A DNA stretch of 64,000 bases from Nocardia jiangxiensis NBRC 101359 (GTDB taxonomy: Bacteria > Actinomycetota > Actinomycetes > Mycobacteriales > Mycobacteriaceae): positions 243,076 through 307,075 of the forward strand of contig NZ_BAGB01000174.1 of the NCBI RefSeq assembly GCF_000308615.1, read 5' to 3'. Shown here piece by piece: positions 32,751 through 41,897 of the stretch. Below the pieces are notes generated by a model. It was not told the origin of the DNA and made no database searches. It worked only from the letters and a program-made list of their open reading frames with translations. The number at the start of each line of letters is the position of its first letter. Position 1 is the first letter of the stretch. The position numbers and the translations under genes are program-made.

Positions 32751-34400
32751 TCAGTAGATGTTCGACGGCCGAACCATACCTTCGGCGAGATCGCCGAAGC
32801 CGGGCGCGATGATCGCGCCGGGGTTGACGTCGATCTCCTCCACGATGGCCGTCTCGGTCGTGATGAGAAGGGCCGCAATCGACGCGGCGCTTTCCAGCGC
32901 GGCGCGGGTGACCTTGAACGGATCGATCACGCCGTGCTCGAACATGTCGCCGTAGGTGCCGGTCAGGGCGTTGAACCCTTGTCCGACAGCGAGTTCCGCG
33001 ACGGCCCGGACCACCTCGTCGCCGTCGAAACCGGCGTTGATCGCGATCCAGCGCAGCGGCTCGGCCAGCGCCCGCAGCACGATATCGCGGCCCATGGCCT
33101 CGTCGCCGGGGAGTTCGAGATCGGCCAGGACACGGTGCGACTGCGTGAGGGCGGTGCCGCCGCCGGGCACGATGCCCTCCTCGACCGCGGCGCGAGTCGC
33201 CGCGAGCGCGTCCTCGACCCGCAACATGCGCTCCTTCAGCTCGACGCTGGTGGCGCCGCCGACGCGGATCACCGCGACTCGTCCGGTGAGCCGGGCGATG
33301 CGCAGTTCGATGCTGTCCCGGTCGGCATCGATCCGCGCGCGATCGAACTGGGCCCGCAACTGTGCGACGCGGGCGTCGAGCAGTCGTTGATCGCCACGCC
33401 CGCCCACGATCGTGGTCCGGTTCTCGGTCACCGTGATGCGGTCGCACGAACCCAGGTGCTCGCGGGTCACCTCGGACAGTTCGATCCCGGTGTCCTTGGC
33501 CACGACATGTCCGCCCAGCGCGACCGCGAGGTCCTCGAGTTCGGCGACACGGCGGTGCCCGAAGCCGGGGGCCCGAACCACCACCGAGGCCATCGTGTGG
33601 TGCATATTGCCGCCGACGAGCAGTTGCAGGGCCGGTCCGTCGACGTCCTCGGCGAGCACGACCAGCGGCCGATCGGCCCGCTTGGCCACCTCGATGCTGG
33701 GCATGATGTCCTGCACCTGGGTGATCTTCTTGTTGGTCAACAGAATCAGCGGCTCGGCGTGCACTGCCTCCATCCGCTCCGGATCGGTGACCATGTAGCC
33801 CGAGGTGTAGCCGTGGTCGAATTCGATGCCGTCGACGATGTCCACCGACAGCCCGAACCCGTCGCCCTCCTCGGTGCTGACGATCCCGGATCTGCCGACG
33901 TAGTCGACGGCCTCGGCCACGGCCACCCCGATGGTTTCGTCGTCGCTGGCCGCGAGTGTCGCGATGCGCTGTAGGTCATCGCGCCCGCTCACCTCGCAGA
34001 CCTGTTCGCGCAGTGCGTCGATGACCGCGGTCACCGCGCGTTCGATACCGCGGCGCACCCGCATCGGATTGGCGCCCGCCTCCACCGCGCGCAGGCCCTC
34101 GCGAACCATGGCCTGCGCGAGGACGGTGGCCGTGGTGGTTCCGTCGCCGACCACCCCGTTGGTCTTCATCGCCACTTCCTTGACCAACTGCGCGCCCATG
34201 TTGGCGAACGGCTCACGCAGCTGTATCTCGCGGGCGATCGTCACTCCGTCGTTGGTGATGGTGGGCGGACCGGTGAGCTTTTCCAGAACCGCGTTGCGTC
34301 CCTTGGGGCCGAGAGTCACCTTGACCGCGTCGGCGAGGGCATTGACGCCCTGCTCGAGCCGTGAGCGGGCGTCGGTGTTGTAGCGCAACTGCTTTGCCAT
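32751..34400 (-). CDS. groEL: GroEL-like chaperonin dedicated to the monooxygenase operon
   Basis: A 549-residue 60-kDa chaperonin. Conserved blocks are VKVTLGPKGRNAVLEK, TITNDGVTIAREIQL, the ATP-site GVVGDGTTTATVLAQAM, GYTSGYMVTDPERMEAVHAE, VEEGIVPGGGTALTQ. It lacks a GGM-type C-terminal repeat (ends MVRPSNIY), as in MimG-like paralogues. No groES partner is adjacent. In mycobacteria the operon-encoded GroEL (MimG) is required for productive folding of the large hydroxylase subunit. Position inside the operon supports the same role. Divergence in the mid domain from housekeeping GroEL is visible (LGSCDRITVTENRTTIVGGR). Confidence 0.9.
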   Translation of the reverse strand: MAKQLRYNTDARSRLEQGVNALADAVKVTLGPKGRNAVLEKLTGPPTITNDGVTIAREIQLREPFANMGAQLVKEVAMKTNGVVGDGTTTATVLAQAMVREGLRAVEAGANPMRVRRGIERAVTAVIDALREQVCEVSGRDDLQRIATLAASDDETIGVAVAEAVDYVGRSGIVSTEEGDGFGLSVDIVDGIEFDHGYTSGYMVTDPERMEAVHAEPLILLTNKKITQVQDIMPSIEVAKRADRPLVVLAEDVDGPALQLLVGGNMHHTMASVVVRAPGFGHRRVAELEDLAVALGGHVVAKDTGIELSEVTREHLGSCDRITVTENRTTIVGGRGDQRLLDARVAQLRAQFDRARIDADRDSIELRIARLTGRVAVIRVGGATSVELKERMLRVEDALAATRAAVEEGIVPGGGTALTQSHRVLADLELPGDEAMGRDIVLRALAEPLRWIAINAGFDGDEVVRAVAELAVGQGFNALTGTYGDMFEHGVIDPFKVTRAALESAASIAALLITTETAIVEEIDVNPGAIIAPGFGDLAEGMVRPSNIY

Positions 34401-34445
34401 GGTTGATGCGTCCTTTCGAGCGGATGCGGATCGCGGAGGGGTCGG

Positions 34446-35471
34446 CTAGGGAACGAGAATCGCCCGGCCGCGCACACGCCCGGCATCGAGATCGTCGAGT
34501 GCCTGCTGGAAGCTCGCGAGTGGATAGGTGGTCGTGTGCAGGGTGACCTTGCCCTGGGCGGCGAGCGTCATCAGTTCCTGCAGATCGTTGTAGGAGCCGA
34601 CCAGATTGCCGATGAAGTTGATCTCCGTGGAGATCACATCGATCGTCGGGACATCGATGTTCTCGCCGTATCCGACGACGTAGTAGTTCCCGGCGCGGCG
34701 AAGCATCGCGATGCCCTCCCGGGTCGCGCCGCCCTCGCCGACGAAGTCGACCACGGCCTCGGCCCCGTGCCCGCCGGTCAGTTCCAGCACGCGGTCGATG
34801 TGCCCGCCGTCGGCCACGATGCCGTGATCCGCGCCGATCTTCACCGCGAGTTCCACGGCGGCGGGATTGCGATCGACGACGACCACCGTGACCGCCGAGA
34901 TCGCCTTCAGCACTTGAATTCCGATGTGACCGAGCCCGCCCGCGCCGATCACCACGCACACATCGCCGGGCCTGGTGGTCTGCGCGACCTTCGCGACCGC
35001 GTGATACGCGGTCAACCCGGCGTCGGCCAGGGCCGCGACGTCGGCGGGCTCGAGCGAATCGTCGATCCGGACCACGCTGCGCGCGGTGGTGCGCAGGTAC
35101 TCGGCGTAGCCGCCGTCGACGTCGATGCCCGGGAATGTGCTGTTCTGGCAGTGCACGTCGTCGCCGGAACGGCACGCCCGGCACAGGCCGCAGGTGATCA
35201 GCGGATGCAGGATCACCTTGTCTCCGACCGCGACATTGCTGACCGCGTCGCCCACCGCGTGGACCCATCCGGCGTTCTCGTGGCCGATCGTATACGGCAG
35301 TGCGACACCGCTTTTGGCCTCCCACTGGCCTTCGAGGATGTGCAGATCGGTGCGGCACACACCGGCGCCGCCGATCCGCACGATCACATCGAGGGGCCCT
35401 TCGACGGTGGGTTCGGGGATTTCGGTGAGCTGCAATCCGGTGTGGTAGCCCACCACCTGCACGGCCTTCAT
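34446..35471 (-). CDS. adh: Zinc-dependent NAD(P)-alcohol dehydrogenase
   Basis: A 341-residue medium-chain dehydrogenase. Catalytic zinc ligands are in GAGVCRTDLHI (C39) and YTIGHENAGWVHAVGD (H64, E65). The structural zinc Cys cluster is CGLCRACRSGDDVHC. The nucleotide fold is CVVIGAGGLGHIGIQVLKAI. In propane-oxidising actinobacteria the adjacent alcohol dehydrogenase oxidises propanols formed by the monooxygenase. The ATG overlaps the stop of the upstream DUF59 gene, indicating one transcript. Confidence 0.9.
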   Translation of the reverse strand: MKAVQVVGYHTGLQLTEIPEPTVEGPLDVIVRIGGAGVCRTDLHILEGQWEAKSGVALPYTIGHENAGWVHAVGDAVSNVAVGDKVILHPLITCGLCRACRSGDDVHCQNSTFPGIDVDGGYAEYLRTTARSVVRIDDSLEPADVAALADAGLTAYHAVAKVAQTTRPGDVCVVIGAGGLGHIGIQVLKAISAVTVVVVDRNPAAVELAVKIGADHGIVADGGHIDRVLELTGGHGAEAVVDFVGEGGATREGIAMLRRAGNYYVVGYGENIDVPTIDVISTEINFIGNLVGSYNDLQELMTLAAQGKVTLHTTTYPLASFQQALDDLDAGRVRGRAILVP

Positions 35472-36214
35472 CGCGGGCTCCTGACTGTTCTGAGATCGGT
35501 GATATGCGTTGTGCCGCCGACTGTTTCGCCGTCGGCGTAGCGGGTGGCCAGCAGGCCGCGGCAGAAGTGCGCGTTGCCCTCCATGGAGATGCGCACCGAC
35601 CTGGCGAATCGCAGGCGCATCGGCACCGCATCGGGCGGCACCCGTTGCCCGGTCTCGTCGACGAACACCCGGCCGGCCGGGCAGATGCTCAGCCCGATGT
35701 CCATGCGGCGGCGCAGCAGCGCTTCCTTGTACTTCCCGGGCGGCAGATCGCTCAGCGTGAGCCGATAGATTTCGTCGGCGCCCAACCCGGTTCGCTTCAG
35801 GAACGCCTCGACGCAGCGTTCCATGGCCGCGGTGTGCGCCTTCACCCGGAACGTTCTGCGCAGCTCGTCCAGGCTCTCCTGCGCCTCGGATCCGAAGGTA
35901 CCCCGATACCCGGCATCGGCGGCCAGACCACCGTTGATCTTGTCGCTGTCGTGGTGGTCGTCCAGGTACACGCGCACCTCGCCGACGCCCTCGATCAGGC
36001 GTAGCGCATCCCGGGCGTCGGAGGCCATCAGGTAGGCGAAGTTGGGGGAGCAGAAGGCCGTGGGCAGCCGCAGGTGGACGGTGACGCCGTCGTCCTCCAG
36101 CAGCACCGATCGCACGAAGCCCAGATCGGTGATCGGCTCGTCCAATTCGGGGTCCACGACCGTCGAAAGAGCCTCGAGCACAGCCTGTTCGGTGGATATC
36201 GCCGCCGTCGTCAC
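35468..36214 (-). CDS. DUF59/MIP18-type metal-sulfur assembly-like protein
   Basis: A 248-residue protein whose N-terminal 100 residues form a DUF59 (SufT/PaaD-like) domain: EALSTVVDPELDEPITDLGF, RSVLLEDDGVTVHLRLPTAF, CSPNFAYLMASDARDALRL. A longer C-terminal part (KINGGLAADAGYRGTFGSEA, TLSDLPPGKYKEALLRRRMD, RISMEGNAHFCRGLLATRYA) is specific to this operon type. DUF59 proteins assist iron-sulfur or metal-centre maturation, so it may help load the diiron site or reductase cluster (inference). GTG start overlaps the amidohydrolase stop (GTGA). Confidence 0.8.
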   Translation of the reverse strand: MTTAAISTEQAVLEALSTVVDPELDEPITDLGFVRSVLLEDDGVTVHLRLPTAFCSPNFAYLMASDARDALRLIEGVGEVRVYLDDHHDSDKINGGLAADAGYRGTFGSEAQESLDELRRTFRVKAHTAAMERCVEAFLKRTGLGADEIYRLTLSDLPPGKYKEALLRRRMDIGLSICPAGRVFVDETGQRVPPDAVPMRLRFARSVRISMEGNAHFCRGLLATRYADGETVGGTTHITDLRTVRSPR

Positions 36215-37248
36215 GACGCCACCGATTCCCGTGTCCCGTTCGCGATGCCGTCGGCGCGCTGTCCGCTCACCCGCAACTCGGCGGGAACGTCGATGTCGTA
36301 CAGGGCCGCGGCGTTCAAGCCGAGGATCTTCTTCTTCTCCTCGACGGTGATCGGATCGTATTCGCCCTGCATATCTTCGGGGATCTGGAAGTCGACGAAC
36401 TTCTCGATCAGCCACTTCGGCGTCCACAGCGCGTAATCGCTGCCGAACAGGATCTTGTCCTCGCCCAGCCAGTACAGCAGCTCACCGATGATCTGCGCGA
36501 AATACCGTGGCCGCGTGTGGATGAACGGCAGGGCCACCGCCAGACCGCCGTAGACGTTCGATTCCTGCGTGCCGATCCAGCAGAAGTCCTCGAGCCGCGG
36601 CAGACCCACATGCTCGACGACGAAACGCAGGTCCAGATAGTCGGTGGCGACCTTGTCGATATCCGCGACATCGAAGGCGTCGCGGTCCAGCGGGCGGATC
36701 GTGGGCCCCTTGTGCACGTGAATGTTCTTGATACCCAGCTCGATACATTCCTCGAGGTAGCGCCGCGACCACGGGTCGTCGAGTTTGTATCCGCGCGAGT
36801 CGCCGTGCCATTCGGCGGTGTAGAGCTTGACGCCCTGCAGATTCATCCGCTCCGCGTCCCGGCGCAGCTGTTCGAGCCCGGCCTGCTCGTGGCGCGGATC
36901 GTAGGCGTGGTTGTAGGTGAGCTTGCCGGGATGCCTGCCGACCAGGGCGAGTGCTTCCTCGGTCTGCCCGAATCCGGTGCGGTAGAACTCGCTCAGCAGG
37001 GTCGCCTGGAAGATCGCGTGATCGACGTGCCCCTCACCGAAGATGTCACGCTCGAAACGCGCACTGCCGTAATACTGGTACGTCTCGTAGTCCCACAGGT
37101 ATTCCTCGGGGCTGAGGTTCTTGTGATAGTCGTAGAAGCAGTCGATGAACTGCTTGCCGTGCACATTCTTCTGATTCGACTCGCGTGCGTCCCAGATGTG
37201 CACATGTCCGTCGACGATGAAGTACTTGTCGTCATTCTTCTCGTACAT
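36211..37248 (-). CDS. Amidohydrolase-family protein of the propane monooxygenase operon
   Basis: A 345-residue TIM-barrel metal-dependent hydrolase of the amidohydrolase_2 (ACMSD-like) type. The N-terminal metal motif is FIVDGHVHIWDARE. Further blocks are YNHAYDPRHE, GVKLYTAEWHGDSRGY, IHVHKGPTIRP, FVVEHVGLPRLEDFCWIG and the C-terminal Asp in KILFGSDYALW. It is consistently linked with prm/mim operons; the reaction is unknown. The start is the ATG after GGAGT. It lies 83 bases downstream of prmD and overlaps the next gene. Confidence 0.85.
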   Translation of the reverse strand: MYEKNDDKYFIVDGHVHIWDARESNQKNVHGKQFIDCFYDYHKNLSPEEYLWDYETYQYYGSARFERDIFGEGHVDHAIFQATLLSEFYRTGFGQTEEALALVGRHPGKLTYNHAYDPRHEQAGLEQLRRDAERMNLQGVKLYTAEWHGDSRGYKLDDPWSRRYLEECIELGIKNIHVHKGPTIRPLDRDAFDVADIDKVATDYLDLRFVVEHVGLPRLEDFCWIGTQESNVYGGLAVALPFIHTRPRYFAQIIGELLYWLGEDKILFGSDYALWTPKWLIEKFVDFQIPEDMQGEYDPITVEEKKKILGLNAAALYDIDVPAELRVSGQRADGIANGTRESVAS

Positions 37249-37331
37249 GCTGAATACTCCGATAATCGGGCTGTGGGGTGGTGCGGCGCCGTCGGGCGAC
37301 GGCGCCGCACACGGAGACTGTGGGTACCGCG

Positions 37332-37673
37332 TCAGTGGACGGTGAGGTCGAATCCGATGTATTCGGCGGCGTCCTCGGGGCTGGCGAACAGCAGGGTCTT
37401 GTCGTCGAGGTGAACCATGCGCCCGTAGTGGGTGGAGCTGATCTCCTCGAAGGTGGAGCCGTCGAACTCCTGCCCCAGCGCGTCGGTGAGCTCGTCGTAG
37501 TTGAAATCGAGCAGCCGTCGGCCGTCGACGCGGATCATCGACGGGTACTCCGTCAGCTCCACGCCGTCCTTCGCGCCCATCACCTCGGCCACGACCCGGC
37601 CGATGGGGGTGTTCATCAAGGTGACGCCACACATGTTCGAGAACTCGGTGGACGATCCGAATTGCATGCTCAC
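37332..37673 (-). CDS. prmD: Propane monooxygenase coupling (effector) protein
   Basis: A 113-residue MmoB/DmpM-like regulator: MSMQFGSSTEFSNMCGVTLM, NTPIGRVVAEVMGAKDGVEL, PSMIRVDGRRLLDFNYDELT. It has no cofactor; in this family it docks on the hydroxylase and tunes its diiron site and substrate access. The GTG start after AAGGAG overlaps the prmC stop. The order large-reductase-small-coupling matches prmABCD and mimABCD. Confidence 0.92.
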   Translation of the reverse strand: MSMQFGSSTEFSNMCGVTLMNTPIGRVVAEVMGAKDGVELTEYPSMIRVDGRRLLDFNYDELTDALGQEFDGSTFEEISSTHYGRMVHLDDKTLLFASPEDAAEYIGFDLTVH

Positions 37674-38776
37674 TTGTCCAACTCCTTGGGGATGTCGAGC
37701 CCGAGGTCCTCGAGCAGGGAACGGAACTTCTCGATCGCGGTGTCCAGGCTCGAGGCGAAGGTGACCGCCTTCTCGGCAGGCTGCGACCAGATCGGTTGCA
37801 GGGCACGGGCCGCGTCCAGGCAGCGCGGCACCCAGGTCTGCAGCCAGGCGCCGAACAGTGCCTTGTTCGACTCCCCGAATTCGGGGTCGCGGGTGAGCAA
37901 TCGGTACAGGTTGCGGGTGTAGGCGAGATCGCGGGCGTAGTCGTGCTCGCCGGTGCCGACGATCGTGGGCGTGATGTAGTCGCCGTTCCCGGCGGCGATC
38001 TGCATGACCAGCTCGCTGCGGAACAGCGAACCGACCAGCTGCTCGAAGACGATATTCGCGCCGAACAGCAGTTCGCACCAGTCCGGTACCGCGGTCAGGC
38101 GTTCGACTACCTCACGCGTGGGCTGCCACTCGGGCGCGGACTGCCACACCTGCTTGTGCACGGCGCCGTCGAAGGCGTCGGCGGCCTCGGACAGGTCGAG
38201 GTTGAACAGCGCCAGATCCTGCGCGAACCGCATCTTGTGCGCGGCGTTGACCGCGACCGCCGTATTGATCATATTCGTCGGGCAGGACCGCTGTACGGAC
38301 GTGAAAACATGCAGTGCCAGACCGTTTTCCGCATGCATCCACGCGCCCAGATTGCGGGCGATGAAAGTCAGCCACGAGGCGTTCCACCCGTCGTACACGC
38401 GAGCGCGCTTGGCATTGGCCAGGCACAGGTCGACCTGGTGCACGACCTTGGAGTTGTTGCGGTAGATGGTCTGGTCCCACTCCTCGTTCGGGTCGCGAAA
38501 CGCGTGCCAGTTCGAGGATTTCGCGGCGGTCCATTCCTTCGGGTAGCCGCCGGGGCCGTCGGCGAAGCCGTAGATCCACCCCTGGGACAGGTGACGTTCG
38601 GGGTCCGGCTGTACGTCGACCGTCACGTCCTCGTACATCGTCGCGCGCAGTTTGGCGGGCTCGTAGTAGTTGTAGGAGCGACTCCTGGAGCCGGGAAATT
38701 CCAGCGCTCCGGCCTCGGAATCGGTGAATTCTATTGTGGGAAAGCTGCGTTGCTTCGCCCCGGTGCTCGTGGTCAT
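37670..38776 (-). CDS. prmC: Propane monooxygenase hydroxylase small (beta) subunit
   Basis: A 368-residue ferritin-like protein lacking the full diiron ligand set, typical for the beta subunit: RSFPTIEFTDSEAGALEFPG, NSKVVHQVDLCLANAKRARV, NLGAWMHAENGLALHVFTSV, NTAVAVNAAHKMRFAQDLAL, AHKMRFAQDLALFNLDLSEA. It pairs with PrmA to form the (alpha-beta)2 hydroxylase. Located 45 bases after prmB and overlapping prmD. Confidence 0.92.
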   Translation of the reverse strand: MTTSTGAKQRSFPTIEFTDSEAGALEFPGSRSRSYNYYEPAKLRATMYEDVTVDVQPDPERHLSQGWIYGFADGPGGYPKEWTAAKSSNWHAFRDPNEEWDQTIYRNNSKVVHQVDLCLANAKRARVYDGWNASWLTFIARNLGAWMHAENGLALHVFTSVQRSCPTNMINTAVAVNAAHKMRFAQDLALFNLDLSEAADAFDGAVHKQVWQSAPEWQPTREVVERLTAVPDWCELLFGANIVFEQLVGSLFRSELVMQIAAGNGDYITPTIVGTGEHDYARDLAYTRNLYRLLTRDPEFGESNKALFGAWLQTWVPRCLDAARALQPIWSQPAEKAVTFASSLDTAIEKFRSLLEDLGLDIPKELDK

Positions 38777-38821
38777 CTCGTTCTCAGTTCTTTCTCGGGT
38801 GGCAGGAGGGGGTTCCTGCGT

Positions 38822-39871
38822 TTACCGGTCGAAGGCCGGGCTGGTGAACTTGTCGTAGAAGATCTGGTCCTTCGGAGTGCCGCCGGCCTCGAGCAGTTCG
38901 AGAGCGGCGTCGACCATCGGAGGCGGACCGCACAGGTACACCTCGGTCTTGCCGATGCCCGGTTCGCGACGACGCACGACGTCGGTGACGTTGCCTTCCT
39001 CGACGGTGATCGAGCCCGGAATCTGTTGTGGGTCCATGGATTCCGAGAGGCAGGCCACGAATTCGAAACCGGTGAGCTGCGCGCCGATGTCGAGAATCTC
39101 GTCGAGGTAGAACAGGTCCTGCGGGGTGCGGGCCCCGTAGTAGAAGTGCACTCGACGGGTGTTGCCGGTCTCGCTCATGTGCCGCAGCAGCGACAGGATC
39201 GGAGCCATCCCCGCCCCGCCTCCGATGAACACCAGCGGCAGGACGTGCCCCTCCTTCAGGGTGAATGACCCGTACGGGCCGGTCAGACTCATCTCGTCGC
39301 CCACCGAGATCCCGTCCTCGAGCAATCCGGCGAACCGGCCGCCGGGATACTTCTTGATGAGGAATTCGACATGTTCCGAGGTCGACGGGGTAGTCGCCAT
39401 CGAGAACGATCGATGTTCCTCGGTTCCGGGGATCCGCAGGTCCGAGTACTGGCCCGATCTGAACTCGTAGGTCGCGGGTTCCACGGGCCGCAGTCGCAGC
39501 GACACGATGTCCTTGGTCACCGGCTCGATCGCGACCACCTCTGTGCGCACGTCCTGAATCGCGATTCCGCGCAGGAGTTCGTCCTCGTCGAAATTGAGCA
39601 GTTCGATGGTGCAGTCGCTGAAAGCGTGTGAGCGGCAGAGCAATACGAAGCCCTCCTCGACCTCGGCGTCGTTGCACGCGAAGGTCGAGTAGTTCTCCAT
39701 CTGGATATCGCCGTCGAGGACGTAGGACTTGCAGGCCGAACACCGCCCCTCGCGGCAGCCGTGCATGAGGTGAATTCCCTGCCGGAATGCGGCATCGAGG
39801 ATGTTCTCCTGTTCGCCGACATCCATCTCGATGTCGACGGGCTCGAAGTTGATCCGGTGATTGTCGGCCAC
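38822..39871 (-). CDS. prmB: Propane monooxygenase reductase
   Basis: A 349-residue NADH-dependent reductase. The N-terminal plant-type [2Fe-2S] domain has C39, C44, C47 and C79 (HGCREGRCSACK and FVLLCRSHA). The FAD domain has EHRSFSMATTPS and the NAD domain has VFIGGGAGMAPILSLLRHM and YLCGPPPMVDA. It passes electrons from NADH to the hydroxylase. The GTG at 39871 is chosen because AGGAG lies 8 bases upstream; the longer in-frame start at 39937 would add a non-homologous tail. Confidence 0.93.
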   Translation of the reverse strand: MADNHRINFEPVDIEMDVGEQENILDAAFRQGIHLMHGCREGRCSACKSYVLDGDIQMENYSTFACNDAEVEEGFVLLCRSHAFSDCTIELLNFDEDELLRGIAIQDVRTEVVAIEPVTKDIVSLRLRPVEPATYEFRSGQYSDLRIPGTEEHRSFSMATTPSTSEHVEFLIKKYPGGRFAGLLEDGISVGDEMSLTGPYGSFTLKEGHVLPLVFIGGGAGMAPILSLLRHMSETGNTRRVHFYYGARTPQDLFYLDEILDIGAQLTGFEFVACLSESMDPQQIPGSITVEEGNVTDVVRRREPGIGKTEVYLCGPPPMVDAALELLEAGGTPKDQIFYDKFTSPAFDR

Positions 39872-39946
39872 GGGTATATCTCCTGGGCTCGGAAAACAGT
39901 GGTGGCAGCGGGTGACGCCGAATCCGGCGTCACCCACCGAACCTGG

Positions 39947-41578
39947 TCAGGCCGCGGTCCCGCCCGCGCGGTACGCGGCGACGTGGGCTTCGCGCTCGGC
40001 GGCGGACATCTCGTTCAGCAACACGTTCGGGCTGTTGAACGTGTTGCCCCGGACGTCGTCGAGGGTCCACATCTTCTTCGGGTCGTCCAGATCCAGATGC
40101 GGTTGTCCCACAAGGGTTTTGCCGTCGTCGCGGACGTAACCGAGATCGGCGACGATATCGGCGAGGTCCTTGCCGTGATGCAGGGTCTCCCACTCGCGGA
40201 ATCCGGTGAGCCGGCCCATGTTCGGGGTCGGGCGGCCCTGGTACTCGCCGCGGAAGGCCACCGCGTCGGTCCAGTGGCAAGTTTCCGAGCAGTAGGTCCG
40301 CCACTGGCCGTCGACCTCGTCCACGACCATGTCCTCGCGAATCAGGCACGGCACCATGCAGGTCCAGCACCGGTGCGGGTACTGGTACCCGACCTCCTCG
40401 AACGCGATGGGCTTGTTGCGCCCGGGGTAGGCGAGGCGGTTGTACTCCTCCCACCACTTGCCGTACTTCGAGTACCAGCCCGGGTACTTGTGCTCGAACC
40501 ACTCGAAGTCGGTGTCCGTCATCGCATCGATCCGCCAGTAGTTCACCGGCCAGCCGGTCGCGAAGAACTGGGCGACCTTGTGCACGTAGCCCTTGTCGAC
40601 GATGCGCGACCAGGACTCCTCGACCAGGTCGTGCGGAATCTCCAACCCGTACTTCTCCAGCGGGATGAGGTAGCTGCGGTAGTAGTCGTCGTAGATCCAC
40701 CGCCGCCACATCTCGGCGTAGCTCTCCCGGTCCTTGCGGCGGTCCTTCGTGCCGTACTCGATGAAGGTGCCGATCGCCGCGTCGACCACGCAGTGGTTGT
40801 TCCACCACGCGTACCGCAGATCCCGCTCCAGCAGCGGACGGTTGCGCTCGTCGGCCAGGGCCATGAGCAGAATCGAGTAGCCGTTGGAGATGTGCCGCGA
40901 CTCGTCGGACTGCACCGAGTGGAACACCGTCGGCAGCAGGTAGTCGCCGTTGGCCGCGGCCTCGTCGGGCATGGCTACGAAAAGCGTGTTCGTGAAGGCG
41001 GTTTCGGCGACGACGGTCAGATAGATGTTCGCCGCGGTGATCGCGTCACCGGTGATGAACCCCTCACCGAACTGCCTGCCGATGGTGCCCGCGTAGTTGT
41101 TCGCGAACGCCTTCTCGGTGATGTCGAATCCGGCGGGATCGATGTAGTTGTTCATGTACAGCTTCTTGAGATTCATCTGAATCGTCGAGTGCCGCACCTC
41201 GTCGATCATCTGCACCGCCAACCCGTTGTGGATCTCCGGGTTGGGCACGGCGTCGATGGCCATCGGCATCGCCCGCGCGGCGGAGATCTCCGGGAACGGA
41301 ATGATCGACAGGAACAACTTCTGCCATTCCAGCCACCGCTGCTGCACCTGCCGGAACATGTTGCCGCGGATGGCGCCGTCCATCGCGCCGTAGACGCGGT
41401 TGTCCTTCTCCTCCTCCATCGGGAAGTAGGACCGCATGATCTGCTTGAGCGGGTCCTTCTTCGGGGCTTTCTCGAAGGTGTAGTCGGTACCGAAACGAGT
41501 GGCCGGCGTCGCGAAGGTCGGTTCCCACGACAGCTCGGTGATCTTCGCATGGGCCTTCGTCAGGCTTTGCCTACTCAA
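39947..41578 (-). CDS. prmA: Propane monooxygenase hydroxylase large (alpha) subunit
   Basis: A 543-residue soluble diiron monooxygenase alpha subunit. Diiron motifs are E127-x-x-H130 (MIDEVRHSTIQM) and E226-x-x-H229 (SDESRHISNGYS), with further Glu ligands expected in QQRWLEWQKLF and VAETAFTNT. The body FATPATRFGTDYTFEKAPKK and PRPNMGRLTGF-like region are near-identical to remembered PrmA/MimA. It inserts oxygen into propane (subterminal, to 2-propanol) and other small substrates. The start is the TTG at 41578, since AGGAGG lies 6 bases upstream and homologues start SRQSLTKAHAK; the ATG at 41641 is not supported. First gene of a nine-gene operon. Confidence 0.95.
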   Translation of the reverse strand: MSRQSLTKAHAKITELSWEPTFATPATRFGTDYTFEKAPKKDPLKQIMRSYFPMEEEKDNRVYGAMDGAIRGNMFRQVQQRWLEWQKLFLSIIPFPEISAARAMPMAIDAVPNPEIHNGLAVQMIDEVRHSTIQMNLKKLYMNNYIDPAGFDITEKAFANNYAGTIGRQFGEGFITGDAITAANIYLTVVAETAFTNTLFVAMPDEAAANGDYLLPTVFHSVQSDESRHISNGYSILLMALADERNRPLLERDLRYAWWNNHCVVDAAIGTFIEYGTKDRRKDRESYAEMWRRWIYDDYYRSYLIPLEKYGLEIPHDLVEESWSRIVDKGYVHKVAQFFATGWPVNYWRIDAMTDTDFEWFEHKYPGWYSKYGKWWEEYNRLAYPGRNKPIAFEEVGYQYPHRCWTCMVPCLIREDMVVDEVDGQWRTYCSETCHWTDAVAFRGEYQGRPTPNMGRLTGFREWETLHHGKDLADIVADLGYVRDDGKTLVGQPHLDLDDPKKMWTLDDVRGNTFNSPNVLLNEMSAAEREAHVAAYRAGGTAA

Positions 41579-41667
41579 TGTGCGCCTCCTGGATCGACAG
41601 TCGGCCGATATGCCGGCTGTGGCGACGTTTGCCTGATCCATTGGAGCCCGCGAACCACCCGCTCAGC

Positions 41668-41695
41668 GTCTCAGCATGAGACTCGCATCACAGAG
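41668..41695. promoter_or_regulatory. Composite motif upstream of prmA, shared with mimR
   Basis: Perfect palindrome GTCTCA-GCA-TGAGAC (41668-41682), then after the same spacing as before mimR, GCATCACAGAG (41685-41695). It is 90-118 bases from the prmA TTG. Relative to the gene, the non-palindromic part is distal here but proximal at mimR. Candidate binding site for the MimR-like activator. Confidence 0.65.
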
Positions 41696-41897
41696 GACTG
41701 CGTGTGTGCATGAGTCGAGGAAAGTGTGGGGTGGGTCTCGATCGGGGGTGCTGACGCGCATCGACAGCGCTCAGGTCTCGAAGTCTCGTTCGTGCGTGTT
41801 GCGATTCGGGTCGAGATGCTCGAAGTTCTTGCGTGGCAGTGCTGTTCGCTATTCGTGAATCAGCTCATGCCCAGAGTCTGCGGGTTCCGGTCACAGC

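Noticed and set aside
39761..41713. 650-codon plus-strand open frame opposite prmA
   Set aside because: The shadow of a highly biased coding sequence; prmA on the other strand has complete diiron motifs.
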